Shown: in pieces, positions 28,869 through 37,506 of the stretch
Layout of the letters: the number at the start of each line of letters is the position of its first letter
How positions within the stretch are numbered: the first letter of the stretch is position 1
NCBI RefSeq assembly: GCF_000023125.1
Contig: NC_013037.1
Span: 6,054,501 to 6,118,500 of the forward strand
Direction: 5' to 3'
Origin: Dyadobacter fermentans DSM 18053
GTDB lineage: Bacteria; Bacteroidota; Bacteroidia; Cytophagales; Spirosomataceae
Length of the DNA stretch: 64,000 bases
Notes under the pieces: generated by a model
Databases searched by the model: none
Told to the model about the DNA's origin: nothing
Seen by the model: only the letters and a program-made list of their open reading frames with translations
Made by a program: the position numbers and the translations under genes

Positions 28869-30680
28869 ATGTCTGAATTCAATTATAAAGAAGAACTTGC
28901 CAAAATTCCTCTCGATCCCGGCGTGTACCGGTATTTCGATGAAACCGGCGAGGTCATATATGTAGGAAAAGCAAAGAGCCTGCGCAACCGGGTTTCGAGT
29001 TATTTTTCCAAAAATAACCAGCACGATCGCAAGACCAGACGGCTCGTGAGCCAGATTCGCCGGATCGAGTATACCATCGTGTTGAGTGAGTGGGACGCAT
29101 TGCTGCTGGAAAATCAGCTGATCAAACAGTTGCAGCCCAAGTTTAACATCCTTCTCAAAGACGACAAGACTTACCCGTTCATTTGTGTGACCGATGAGCC
29201 ATTCCCGCGCGTGTTCCCGACCCGCAATATGGACCGGACGAAGGGCACATTCTACGGCCCGTTCGCCAACTTGCGGTCGATGCACACTTTACTGGATATG
29301 TTCAAGGCATTGTACCAGATCCGGTCGTGCCAGTTGCCGCTCAATAAGTCGAATATCGAGGCGGGAAAGTTTAAAGTGTGCCTCGAATACCATATTGGTA
29401 ACTGCAAAGGGCCTTGTGAGGGTTTCCAGGGCCAGGATGAGTACAATGCGGAAATAGAACAGGTGCATAATATCCTGAAAGGCAACCTGTCGTCGCCCCA
29501 GCAGTATTTCAAAGAGAAAATGCTGGAAGCTGCCGAGCAGATGGCTTTTGAAAAAGCCCACGCCTGGAAAACGAAAATCGAACATTTATCGAACTTCCAG
29601 AGCAAGGCGACGGTCATTAACCCGCGCATCGGCAACATCGATGTGCTCACCATCGTTTCCGACGACGAGGCCGCCTACCTGAACTTCATGAAGATCAAAC
29701 AGGGCTACATGGTGGCCACGCAGACGCTCGAAGTAAAGAAAAAGCTCGACGAAAGCGACCTGGAAATCCTTGCGATGATGATTGTCGAAATGCGCTCCAC
29801 ATACGGTTCGGAGGCCAGGGAGCTGGTTTCGAACCTGAAACCGGACCTGGATATGCGGCTGGATGTGACGGTGCCGCAAATCGGCGACAAGAAGAAGCTG
29901 CTCGATATGTCCATGAAAAACGTGATGTATTTCAGAAGGGAACGTACCGAGCGCCGCGAAGTGGAAGCCTCGGCCACTACCTCCAAAAAGGACCGTGTGC
30001 TCATCCGTCTCAAAGCCGATTTGCAGATCAAAACGCTGCCGCGGCATATCGAATGTTTTGATAACTCCAATATCCAGGGCACCAACCCGGTGGCTTCGAT
30101 GGTGTGTTTCAAAGACGGGAAGCCTTCTAAAAAGGATTACCGGCATTTCAATATCAAAACCGTGATCGGCCCGAATGACTTTGCTTCCATGAACGAGATC
30201 GTGAGCCGCCGCTACCTCCGGTTGATCGCCGAAGAACAGCCGCTGCCCGACCTGATCGTGGTCGACGGCGGTAAAGGCCAGCTCGGTGCGGCTTGTGATG
30301 CATTGAAGAGTCTCGGCATTTACGGCCAGGTGCCCATTATCGGCATTGCCAAAAGGTTGGAGGAAATCTATTTTCCCGAAGATCCGCTGCCATTGTACAT
30401 TGATAAGCGGTCCGAATCCCTGAAACTGATCCAGCAAATCCGCGACGAAGCGCACCGGTTTGCAATCACCTTCCACCGCGACAAGCGGAGCAAGGCAAGC
30501 CTCGTGAGTGAACTGGAAGGCGTGGTAGGCGTTGGAAAAGTAACCGCCACCAAGCTCCTGAAACATTTCGGCTCCGTGCGCGCGATCCGCGAAAGCTCGC
30601 TGGAAACGCTTACGGACCTTGTCGGCCTCGACAGGGCGAAAAAGGTAAGGGCCTATTTCGACACCATTGCCGGGGTTTAA
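28869..30680 (+). CDS. uvrC: Excinuclease ABC subunit UvrC
   Basis: UvrC makes the two incisions of bacterial nucleotide excision repair. The 603-residue product shows the GIY-YIG nuclease at the N-terminus (DPGVYRYFDETGEVIYVGKAK). A UVR motif would be expected near residues 205-240, but it is weak here. The C-terminal RNase H-like half shows ECFDNSNIQGTNPVASMV and VVDGGKGQLGAA, and the tail holds helix-hairpin-helix repeats (GVVGVGKVTATKLLKHFGS). Its stop overlaps the stop of the convergent flavoprotein gene by four bases. Confidence 0.96.
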   Translation: MSEFNYKEELAKIPLDPGVYRYFDETGEVIYVGKAKSLRNRVSSYFSKNNQHDRKTRRLVSQIRRIEYTIVLSEWDALLLENQLIKQLQPKFNILLKDDKTYPFICVTDEPFPRVFPTRNMDRTKGTFYGPFANLRSMHTLLDMFKALYQIRSCQLPLNKSNIEAGKFKVCLEYHIGNCKGPCEGFQGQDEYNAEIEQVHNILKGNLSSPQQYFKEKMLEAAEQMAFEKAHAWKTKIEHLSNFQSKATVINPRIGNIDVLTIVSDDEAAYLNFMKIKQGYMVATQTLEVKKKLDESDLEILAMMIVEMRSTYGSEARELVSNLKPDLDMRLDVTVPQIGDKKKLLDMSMKNVMYFRRERTERREVEASATTSKKDRVLIRLKADLQIKTLPRHIECFDNSNIQGTNPVASMVCFKDGKPSKKDYRHFNIKTVIGPNDFASMNEIVSRRYLRLIAEEQPLPDLIVVDGGKGQLGAACDALKSLGIYGQVPIIGIAKRLEEIYFPEDPLPLYIDKRSESLKLIQQIRDEAHRFAITFHRDKRSKASLVSELEGVVGVGKVTATKLLKHFGSVRAIRESSLETLTDLVGLDRAKKVRAYFDTIAGV

Positions 30681-31891
30681 AGACCAATGCTTTTTCCCAC
30701 GACGTAGCCGGTCGTCCAGGCATTCTGGAAGTTGAAACCGCCCGTGATACCGTCTACGTCCATCACTTCTCCCGCGAAAAAGAGTCCGGGTAAAGAACGG
30801 CTTTGCAACGTTTCGGGGTCGATATCTGCCAGGGCAATGCCTCCGCAGGTCACAAATTCTTCCTTGAAAGTCGTTTTGCCCTTCACCTCGAACTGGCTGT
30901 TTGTCAGAAGTTCGGTCATCCGGTTCAGCACCTTGTGGCTCGCGTCGCCCCAGCGCAGCGTGTCCGCGATCTCCGCTTTTTCTGCAAAAGCTTTCCAGAG
31001 CCGCGAGGGCAGGCCGAACCGGGCGTGGGAGGTGATCTGTTGTTTGCTGGTATTCGTTTTTTCGGCCAGCAAAAAGTCGCGCACGTCCTGTTCCTTCATA
31101 CCAGGCAGCCAGTTGATCCGGCAGGTGAAATGGTAATCTTTTTCCGCAAGGTCTCGTGCGCCCCAGGCCGAGAGTTTCAGCACGGCCGGCCCGCTGAACC
31201 CCCAATGCGTAATCAGCAGCGGCCCGCGCCATTCGTGCTTTGTACCGGCTATTTTTACCCCTGCATCTTTCACGGCTACACCAGCCAGCGGCAGGAGATA
31301 GTTATCAGGCGTATTGAATGTAAACAATGAAGGCAGCGGCGGTACAATGCCGTGCCGATGTTCTTCCAACCAGTCGAAGCTTTCCGCTCTGGGATAGCCT
31401 CCGGTAGCGATCAATAAGCGATCGGTGGTAATGGGCTCTCCATTGACGATTTTCAATTCGAATGCATCCCCTGTTTTTTCAAAAGAATCCACATGCATGC
31501 TCGTCCTGATTTCGATATTGAGGTTTCGGGCTGTTTTGATCAGGCATTCGATGATCGTATGCGAAGAGTCCGAGGTAGGGAACATGCGCCCGTCGGGTTC
31601 GGTCTTTAATGCAACCCCTTTTTTCTCAAACCATTGCACGGTAGCATCGGCGTCGAAACGGGGGAGAAGTTTGCGGAGCAGCTTTTCGCCCCGCGGGTAA
31701 TTTTTGATAAAATGCCGCAATTCGTGGGGCTTGTGCGTGACGTTGCACCGGCCGCCGCCGGAAATGCGGACTTTGTTCAGGACTGTCCTGCTCTTTTCGA
31801 GAATGGTTATCCGTGCTTCCGGAAACGTTTCGGCGGCGGTGATGGCGGCCATAAAACCAGAGGCGCCCCCGCCCACGATGGTGATTGTCAT
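30677..31891 (-). CDS. NAD(P)/FAD-dependent oxidoreductase, BaiN/HI0933 family
   Basis: The 404-residue protein starts with a dinucleotide-binding motif (IVGGGASGFMAAITAAE) and shows the BaiN-family segments SGGGRCNVTHKP near residue 45, LLIATGGYPRAES, and a late GLFFAGEVMDVDGITGGFNFQNAWTTGYVVG, split over the FAD-binding end. HI0933-family proteins are widespread flavoproteins, some described as 3-dehydro-bile acid reductases (BaiN). The substrate here is unknown. It is convergent with uvrC. Confidence 0.9.
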   Translation of the reverse strand: MTITIVGGGASGFMAAITAAETFPEARITILEKSRTVLNKVRISGGGRCNVTHKPHELRHFIKNYPRGEKLLRKLLPRFDADATVQWFEKKGVALKTEPDGRMFPTSDSSHTIIECLIKTARNLNIEIRTSMHVDSFEKTGDAFELKIVNGEPITTDRLLIATGGYPRAESFDWLEEHRHGIVPPLPSLFTFNTPDNYLLPLAGVAVKDAGVKIAGTKHEWRGPLLITHWGFSGPAVLKLSAWGARDLAEKDYHFTCRINWLPGMKEQDVRDFLLAEKTNTSKQQITSHARFGLPSRLWKAFAEKAEIADTLRWGDASHKVLNRMTELLTNSQFEVKGKTTFKEEFVTCGGIALADIDPETLQSRSLPGLFFAGEVMDVDGITGGFNFQNAWTTGYVVGKSIGL

Positions 31892-32003
31892 AATGCTTTG
31901 TTTGTCCTACAAAAATGCCATGGAAGTTTTAAAAACTGCAATTTCTTTTTCTATCTTTCAAAAGAGCTTCAAATATTTCAACTAAAACCACCTATAACTA
32001 TAC

Positions 32004-33068
32004 ATGCAAAAAGTACTTGTAATCGGCTTGGGAAAGGTAGGCTCGCTGGTGGGCACTTTGCTGAGCAAGCGGTTCCTCGTGACGGGCGTCGATAGGGCCC
32101 AGCCCGCCGTTGCACTGCCGTTTCAGGTGGTGACCGGCGATGTGAACGATTCCCTCTTTGTAGAAAGTGTGTTAATGGGCTTCGATGCCGTGGTGTCGTG
32201 CATGCCCTACAACCTGAACCTTCCCATTGCGCGCCAGGCACATAAGTCGGGCATTCATTATTTCGATCTGACCGAAGACGTGCCAACAACTGCCGCCATC
32301 CGCGAAATGGCGCAGGATAGCCGCAGCGTACTGGCGCCGCAATGCGGCCTGGCGCCGGGCTTTATCGGTATCGTAGGCATGGATCTGGCCAAACGTTTTA
32401 CCAAAATCCGTGATATCGAGCTTCGCGTGGGTGCATTGCCCCGCTATCCGAACGGCCTGATGGGCTATTCCTTCACCTGGTCGCCTGCCGGCGTGGTGAA
32501 CGAGTACCTCAACGACGCCGAGGTGATCCACAACGGCGTGCGGAAAATGGTGCCCTCGCTGGAAGGGACCGAGATGATCAATATTGAAGGACAGGAGTTT
32601 GAAGCATTCAGCACTTCCGGCGGCCTCGCTACCATGTGCGAGACGCTCGAAGGCAAGGTGGATACATTGAATTACAAAACCATCCGCTACCCCGGGCATT
32701 GCAGCCTGATGCGCTTCCTGCTATATGAGCTGTGCCTGAAAGACAAGCGGGCATTGGTAGAGGAAATCCTGACGGAAGCCAAGCCGCCCGTGCAACAGGA
32801 TGTGGTGTATGTGTATGCCGTGGTGGAGGGCTGGAAAGGCGATCACCTAGAACGGGAAGAATTTTACCGCGCTTACCATCCCATTGAAATTGATGGCCAG
32901 CATTGGCGGGCTATTTCCTGGACTACCGCGGCTTCCATCGCGTCGGTAGTGGAAATGGTGGCCGACGGTGTATTGCCGGACAGGGGCTTTGTCAGGCAGG
33001 AAGACATTCTGCTGGACGATTTTTTCAAAACCCTGAACGGCTGGTACTTTACGCAAAACAACGATTGA
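32004..33068 (+). CDS. Saccharopine dehydrogenase family protein (LYS9-like)
   Basis: The 354-residue protein has a Rossmann N-terminus (VLVIGLGKVGSLVGTLL) and a saccharopine-dehydrogenase-like second domain (LAPGFIGIVGMDLAKRF, YSFTWSPAGVVNEYL, and FSTSGGLATMCETLEGKV). In the saccharopine pathway such an enzyme splits saccharopine into glutamate and 2-aminoadipate semialdehyde. The next gene, 6 bases downstream, is an ALDH7-type dehydrogenase that would take the semialdehyde. The partner lysine-ketoglutarate reductase is not in this window. Confidence 0.85.
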   Translation: MQKVLVIGLGKVGSLVGTLLSKRFLVTGVDRAQPAVALPFQVVTGDVNDSLFVESVLMGFDAVVSCMPYNLNLPIARQAHKSGIHYFDLTEDVPTTAAIREMAQDSRSVLAPQCGLAPGFIGIVGMDLAKRFTKIRDIELRVGALPRYPNGLMGYSFTWSPAGVVNEYLNDAEVIHNGVRKMVPSLEGTEMINIEGQEFEAFSTSGGLATMCETLEGKVDTLNYKTIRYPGHCSLMRFLLYELCLKDKRALVEEILTEAKPPVQQDVVYVYAVVEGWKGDHLEREEFYRAYHPIEIDGQHWRAISWTTAASIASVVEMVADGVLPDRGFVRQEDILLDDFFKTLNGWYFTQNND

Positions 33069-33074
33069 GGCGCT

Positions 33075-34613
33075 ATGACGGACATTGTTGATATTCTAAA
33101 TAGACTAGGCATCCGGACCGAAAACCACGGCGTAACTACCGGGACGGCCAGCTGGGAGGGCGGCGGCGCATTAAATGAATCGTTCTCGCCGGTGGATGGT
33201 GCAAAAATAGGGGCGGTGCGCCAGGCTGCCAGCGAGGATTACGACCGGGCGGTGGAAGCGGCTGCGCTTGCATTCAAAAAATGGCGCAGCATACCGGCGC
33301 CCAGGCGCGGAGATATTGTACGGCAAATGGGCGATCAATTGCGGGAGCGTAAGCACGAGCTGGGTACGCTTGTCAGTTATGAAATGGGCAAGAGTGCGCA
33401 GGAAGGCTTGGGCGAGGTGCAGGAGATGATCGATATCTGTGATTTTGCTACCGGACTTTCAAGGCAGCTTTACGGCCTCACGATGCACAGCGAGCGCCCG
33501 CAGCATCGCATGTACGAGCAGTGGCATCCGCTGGGCATTACCGGCATTATTACGGCGTTCAACTTCCCGGTGGCCGTATGGTCCTGGAATGCGATGATCG
33601 CCTGGGTGTGCGGCAATGTGTGCGTGTGGAAGCCTTCGGAAAAAACACCGCTGACTGCCCTTGCTTGCCAGCAAATTATCCTGTCTGTGCTGAGGGACAA
33701 TGACTTGCCCGAGGGCGTGTCGTGCGTGGTGACTGGCGGCCGGGAGGTGGGTGAATGGATTGCGCAAGATACCCGGATCGCCCTCGTGTCGGCCACGGGA
33801 AGCATTCCGATGGGCCGTTCGGTAGGGGAGCAGGTGGCTCGCCGACTGGGAAAAAGCCTGCTCGAACTCGGGGGGAACAATGCGATTATTGTCACGCCCA
33901 GCGCGGATTTGAAAGTAGCGATCCCCGCCATCGTATTCGGCGCGGTGGGCACGGCCGGGCAGCGTTGCACATCTACCCGCAGGCTGATCGTCCATGATTC
34001 TATTTTCGACGAAGTGAAAACCCGTTTGATAAGCGCCTACGGCCAGTTAAAAATTGGTAATCCACTCGATCCAGCCTATCACGTCGGTCCGCTGATCGAC
34101 CGGCATGCGGTAATGCAGTATGAAAAAGCCGTGGAGGAAATCAGGCAGGCGGGCGGGACGTTTGCCGTGGAGCCGGGCGTGCTGGAAGGGAATGCTTATG
34201 CGTCGGGGTGCTATGTTTCGCCGTGTATTGCGGAGGTGGAAAACCACTGGGCCATGGTGCAGCACGAAACTTTCGCCCCGATCTTATATCTGATCCGCTA
34301 TCATGATGTAGATGAGGCTATTGCCGTTCAAAACGATGTGCCGCAGGGTCTTTCGTCAGCCATTTTTACGATGGATTTGCGCGATGCCGAGCGGTTTCTC
34401 TCGCACACGGGCTCCGATTGCGGCATTGCAAATGTCAATATCGGTACTTCCGGCGCTGAAATTGGCGGTGCATTTGGCGGGGAAAAGGAAACGGGCGGCG
34501 GCCGGGAGTCGGGGTCGGATGCCTGGAAAGCTTATATGCGGCGGCAAACGAATACGATCAATTACGGAACGGCGCTGCCATTGGCACAGGGAATAAAGTT
34601 TGAGATTGACTAA
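33075..34613 (+). CDS. Aldehyde dehydrogenase, ALDH7-like (2-aminoadipate semialdehyde dehydrogenase type)
   Basis: The 512-residue enzyme has the ALDH catalytic set: LELGGNNAIIV (general-base Glu) and TAGQRCTSTRRL (nucleophile Cys, with the flanking RRL of the ALDH7 group), plus WNAMIAWVCGNVCVWKPSEKTPL for the cofactor site. ALDH7 enzymes oxidise 2-aminoadipate semialdehyde/piperideine-6-carboxylate. Its close spacing behind a saccharopine dehydrogenase supports a lysine-degradation role. The substrate assignment is inferred from family resemblance and neighbour. The ORF ends 61 bases before the PqqD-like gene. Confidence 0.88.
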   Translation: MTDIVDILNRLGIRTENHGVTTGTASWEGGGALNESFSPVDGAKIGAVRQAASEDYDRAVEAAALAFKKWRSIPAPRRGDIVRQMGDQLRERKHELGTLVSYEMGKSAQEGLGEVQEMIDICDFATGLSRQLYGLTMHSERPQHRMYEQWHPLGITGIITAFNFPVAVWSWNAMIAWVCGNVCVWKPSEKTPLTALACQQIILSVLRDNDLPEGVSCVVTGGREVGEWIAQDTRIALVSATGSIPMGRSVGEQVARRLGKSLLELGGNNAIIVTPSADLKVAIPAIVFGAVGTAGQRCTSTRRLIVHDSIFDEVKTRLISAYGQLKIGNPLDPAYHVGPLIDRHAVMQYEKAVEEIRQAGGTFAVEPGVLEGNAYASGCYVSPCIAEVENHWAMVQHETFAPILYLIRYHDVDEAIAVQNDVPQGLSSAIFTMDLRDAERFLSHTGSDCGIANVNIGTSGAEIGGAFGGEKETGGGRESGSDAWKAYMRRQTNTINYGTALPLAQGIKFEID

Positions 34614-34631
34614 TTAAAATTTCTAACTTTG
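34599..34631 (+). promoter_or_regulatory. Bacteroidota promoter (TTTG - N21 - TAACTTTG) of the PqqD-B2 cassette
   Basis: TTTG at 34599-34602 (-33) and TAACTTTG at 34624-34631 (-7) are spaced by 21 bases, a good full match to the phylum promoter. The predicted start is 5-8 bases downstream of 34631, giving a leader of about 35 bases before the PqqD-like ATG at 34675. The -33 part overlaps the end of the aldehyde dehydrogenase gene. Confidence 0.7.
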
Positions 34632-34674
34632 TACTATGCGGTTTCACACAATTCATTTAGTTTAAACTTTACCA

Positions 34675-34941
34675 ATGAAATACCAGCTTACATCTGAACA
34701 GATTTCGTCCAAGGTTGCCGGGGAAACAGTAATTCTCAACCACAACAAAGGCGCATATTATGGTCTCGATGAAGTTGGGGTCCTGATCTGGGACACATTG
34801 GAACAAGGGCCGCAGACCATCGAAGCGCTGTGCGAGGTAGTGACCAATGAATATGAGGTAGATCCCGGCGACTGCCAAAGCGATATCGACGCGCTGTTGC
34901 AGGAGCTGATTTCGGAAGGGCTGGTTGAAACAATCCAATAG
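34675..34941 (+). CDS. PqqD-like protein (peptide-binding chaperone, RRE-type)
   Basis: The 88-residue protein has the PqqD winged-helix pattern. An N-terminal beta-strand region (GETVILNHNKGAYYGLDEVG) is followed by the helical part IWDTLEQGPQTIEAL and the C-terminal DIDALLQELISEGLVETI. PqqD-like domains bind the leader part of peptide precursors in PQQ, lasso and other RiPP systems. It is the first gene of a four-gene cassette, and the lasso B2-like gene begins 3 bases after its stop. Confidence 0.85.
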   Translation: MKYQLTSEQISSKVAGETVILNHNKGAYYGLDEVGVLIWDTLEQGPQTIEALCEVVTNEYEVDPGDCQSDIDALLQELISEGLVETIQ

Positions 34942-34944
34942 GTT

Positions 34945-35385
34945 TTGAGCAAAATCGGTAAGCTGATACGGAGATGGCGGAACTTGTCCGGACCGGAGAA
35001 ATGGATTTTTCTGCGGGCAACCTGGTGCTTGCTTTGGATTAAAGCCGGGCTCGTACTGCTACCCTTCCCGACGTTCAGAAAATGGTACCATCGGCTAAGC
35101 AGCCCCAGCCGGTTGCAGGAACCCGATCCGGGTCTTACGCAGCGGACCGTGTGGGCTGTCGACACTGCTGCCAATCTCCTGCCGTTAGAACTTTTGTGCC
35201 TTCCCAGGGCGCTCGCCACCAAATACCTGCTTCGTAATTTCCCTGCACTAACCCTTGAAATCGGAATAGAGATCAATCCCGCGAAACAATTCGAGGCGCA
35301 TGCCTGGGTGGAGCAAAACGGCAACATTATTATCGGGCGCTGGCCTGAAACCGTTTCCTACAAGCGGCTCTGGGTTTGGGAATGA
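34945..35385 (+). CDS. Lasso peptide biosynthesis B2-type protease (transglutaminase-like)
   Basis: The 146-residue protein matches the B2 leader-peptidase family: a basic N-terminus (KLIRRWRNLSGPEKW) with hydrophobic helix, then the catalytic Cys in LLCLPRALA (Cys85) and the His in FEAHAWVE (His119), with QNGNIIIG following. In lasso pathways B2 removes the leader in concert with a PqqD-type B1. Start TTG 34945 is adopted because no ATG is available. The gene overlaps the next by the ATGA pattern. No precursor or cyclase is visible nearby, so its target is unknown. Confidence 0.88.
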   Translation: MSKIGKLIRRWRNLSGPEKWIFLRATWCLLWIKAGLVLLPFPTFRKWYHRLSSPSRLQEPDPGLTQRTVWAVDTAANLLPLELLCLPRALATKYLLRNFPALTLEIGIEINPAKQFEAHAWVEQNGNIIIGRWPETVSYKRLWVWE

Positions 35386-36323
35386 TTAATTTTGAATCAA
35401 CACACATGCATTATTACATCGCTTTCGGGCTTCATATCCATTCAGAAATTTCCTTGCCCGAACTGGCCGAAGGCGACGCGCATTCCGTAGCCGAAATCTA
35501 TATCCGCAAAGGCGAGGTCCGCCTGCCAGCCATGCATCCCACCCGCATTTTCCGAAGGGGCATTAAAGCTGCGTTCGGTGAGGACGAGAGCCAGGCATTG
35601 TACCTGAATTGGCCCAACGTGGCATCTTTCAAAGCGTCGGGCGGTAACGAGCTGGTCGTATCTCCCGTCGCATCCGACCCGGATATCATTAGCCTTTTTA
35701 CGGTAAGCGAAGCATTAGGACTCATTTTGTTTCAAAGAGGGCACTTTTTGCTGCATGCGAGCGCGGTGGTGGTGGGTGAGGAGGCCTGGTGCTTCATGGG
35801 AATGCCCGGTGCAGGGAAGTCGAGCACAGCTGCGGCGTTTATCAAAGCCGGTTGCAGATTGTTGAGCGACGACCTTACGGCGATCACTTTTGACGAAGCG
35901 GGGAAGCCATTTATCTTGCCCGCTTATCCGCAATTGAAGATTTGGGAAAGAACGGTAGCCGGGCTGCAATATGATCCGTCGGACTTGGAACCGGTGAGTG
36001 AAGGAGTTAATAAATACGCTTACCAGCCCCGCGAGCAGTTTACTGCACAGCCTGTTCCGCTTAAAAAGGTCTTTTTTCTGCACAAAGCGAGGAACAAACC
36101 TGAATTTCAGAACCTGGGCATTGCCGAAATACCCGGCGAAATGCTGCGCAATTTTCCATTGCCCGCGTCCCTCATCGCCGATAAAAATCTGAAAAGACAT
36201 TTCTTCCAAAGCCTGCAATGTGCCCGGTCGGCCGAAGTGCTTCGGAGAAGACGTCCGGAAGGTTTTGAAAAGCTCGAAAAATGGGCTGAGGACAGTATCC
36301 GTGAACAGCTAATCGCGGAATGA
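35382..36323 (+). CDS. HPr kinase/phosphorylase-like ATPase (HprK-related kinase)
   Basis: The 313-residue product has a C-terminal HprK-like fold. It shows FLLHASAVVVGEEAWCFMG, Walker A in the MGMPGAGKSS segment (Lys148 counted from a TTG start at 35376) and LLSDDLTAIT for the acidic motif. A non-HPr N-terminal region of about 120 residues precedes it. HprK-like kinases occur in lasso and other RiPP clusters, where they phosphorylate the precursor peptide (as in paeninodin). I infer phosphorylation of a peptide or protein, target unknown. The ATG at 35382 overlaps the B2 stop as ATGA, which favours it. Confidence 0.85.
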   Translation: MINFESTHMHYYIAFGLHIHSEISLPELAEGDAHSVAEIYIRKGEVRLPAMHPTRIFRRGIKAAFGEDESQALYLNWPNVASFKASGGNELVVSPVASDPDIISLFTVSEALGLILFQRGHFLLHASAVVVGEEAWCFMGMPGAGKSSTAAAFIKAGCRLLSDDLTAITFDEAGKPFILPAYPQLKIWERTVAGLQYDPSDLEPVSEGVNKYAYQPREQFTAQPVPLKKVFFLHKARNKPEFQNLGIAEIPGEMLRNFPLPASLIADKNLKRHFFQSLQCARSAEVLRRRRPEGFEKLEKWAEDSIREQLIAE

Positions 36324-36324
36324 T

Positions 36325-37506
36325 ATGCAGCGGATCGAAATTTCCCGAGAACTGGCTTACCTGGTGGAAGCGGCAGTCAGGCCGTCGGACCACCAGCCGT
36401 TTTCAGTCGGAAATGCTCCTTTTGACCCGCAAAAATACCTAGCACTGGCCAAATGGCATCAGATAAGGCCGCTCGCATTCGAACATGCCGCGGAGAAGTC
36501 GCTGGACCTGCCCGCCCCCGTGCTGCGTTCGCTCCGCGAATTTACGCTTGGGCAGGCTGTTACCAACATGGCCTTTCTGGGCATCTGCGTGCGGCTGTAC
36601 AACAGGTTGGCCGACAATGGCATTAAAGTATTTCCCATGAAAGGCGCGCTTTGGGCGTGGATGCTTTACGATAAGCCCGCCTCGCGCGAGTTTGGCGATA
36701 TCGACTATTTCGTCGACCGTAATGATGTCTCCAAAAGCCTGGACGTGCTGCTGGACGAAGGCTTTGCGGCGGATAGTTACCGCCATTATCTTTTGAAGCA
36801 AAAAGCCGTAGTGGGCGATTACCTTGATACGGATTATCAGCTGCCATTAACTCCTTTGCAGGACCATACATTACAATCGCTTGAAATACAGTGGAATTGC
36901 ACCTATCCCCGCTATTGCTACAATTTCACATGGGATGAACTGGCCGGTCAGCGTGTCGCGTTCAGCATGATGGGAAAATCGGTGCTTGTGCCGCCAATGG
37001 AAATTCAGCTCATGATGATGGTCATTCACCACGGTGGGGTGGAGCAGTGGGATAAATTGAAATACATGGCGGATTTTGTGCGGTTGCTGGATAAGTCGGC
37101 GGCGACGCTGGATTGGGCCTATGTTAGCCGCATTACGCGGGAGAAAGGCTTCCACAAACTACTGCTCGAATCACTGGGCGTGGCAGGCTGTCTTACCGGC
37201 CGCGATTACCTCGCTCAGGCGGGAGCAGGCCCAGGCTATCCTTCGCAGGATTTTTTACAGGAAATCCTGACGCACTGGGAGAATGAACGGCCGGCCCTCA
37301 AAACCAAAACTTGGCGGATTTTCTTCTATAATATAAGGTACCGCGACAGATGGTCGGATAAACTATCCATTGTCGCGGCACACCTGGGTTACCTTACCCA
37401 CTGGAGATTGCTGAGGCACAAGATGATCTGGTACAAAAAACGGCCGTTAAACGAGGCGGACGGTGATCGTGCCGTCAATGCTATGGCCGGGCGCCAGAAT
37501 TTGTAG
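36325..37506 (+). CDS. Nucleotidyltransferase family protein (PF14907-like)
   Basis: The 393-residue protein shows the nucleotidyltransferase site of this uncharacterised family. FPMKGALWAWMLYDKPASRE (Lys106) leads to GDIDYFVD, with the paired aspartates at 125 and 127. The rest is helical. PF14907 proteins are often found beside HprK-like kinases and PqqD/B2 genes in RiPP-like loci and may add a nucleotide to a peptide or protein. The gene starts one base after the kinase stop. Its last 60 bases overlap the convergent aldose epimerase gene. Confidence 0.88.
   Translation: MQRIEISRELAYLVEAAVRPSDHQPFSVGNAPFDPQKYLALAKWHQIRPLAFEHAAEKSLDLPAPVLRSLREFTLGQAVTNMAFLGICVRLYNRLADNGIKVFPMKGALWAWMLYDKPASREFGDIDYFVDRNDVSKSLDVLLDEGFAADSYRHYLLKQKAVVGDYLDTDYQLPLTPLQDHTLQSLEIQWNCTYPRYCYNFTWDELAGQRVAFSMMGKSVLVPPMEIQLMMMVIHHGGVEQWDKLKYMADFVRLLDKSAATLDWAYVSRITREKGFHKLLLESLGVAGCLTGRDYLAQAGAGPGYPSQDFLQEILTHWENERPALKTKTWRIFFYNIRYRDRWSDKLSIVAAHLGYLTHWRLLRHKMIWYKKRPLNEADGDRAVNAMAGRQNL

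Noticed and set aside
29586..31232. A 548-codon open frame on the minus strand opposite uvrC and the BaiN-type gene
   Set aside because: It has no recognisable domain, its composition is typical of an antisense frame of GC-biased third positions, and both strands already carry clear genes.
34636..34665. A nine-codon frame (ATG CGG TTT ... TAA) before the PqqD-like gene, considered as a lasso precursor
   Set aside because: It is too short and lacks a leader with the YxxPxLxxxG-type motif; it lies in the predicted leader and looks accidental.
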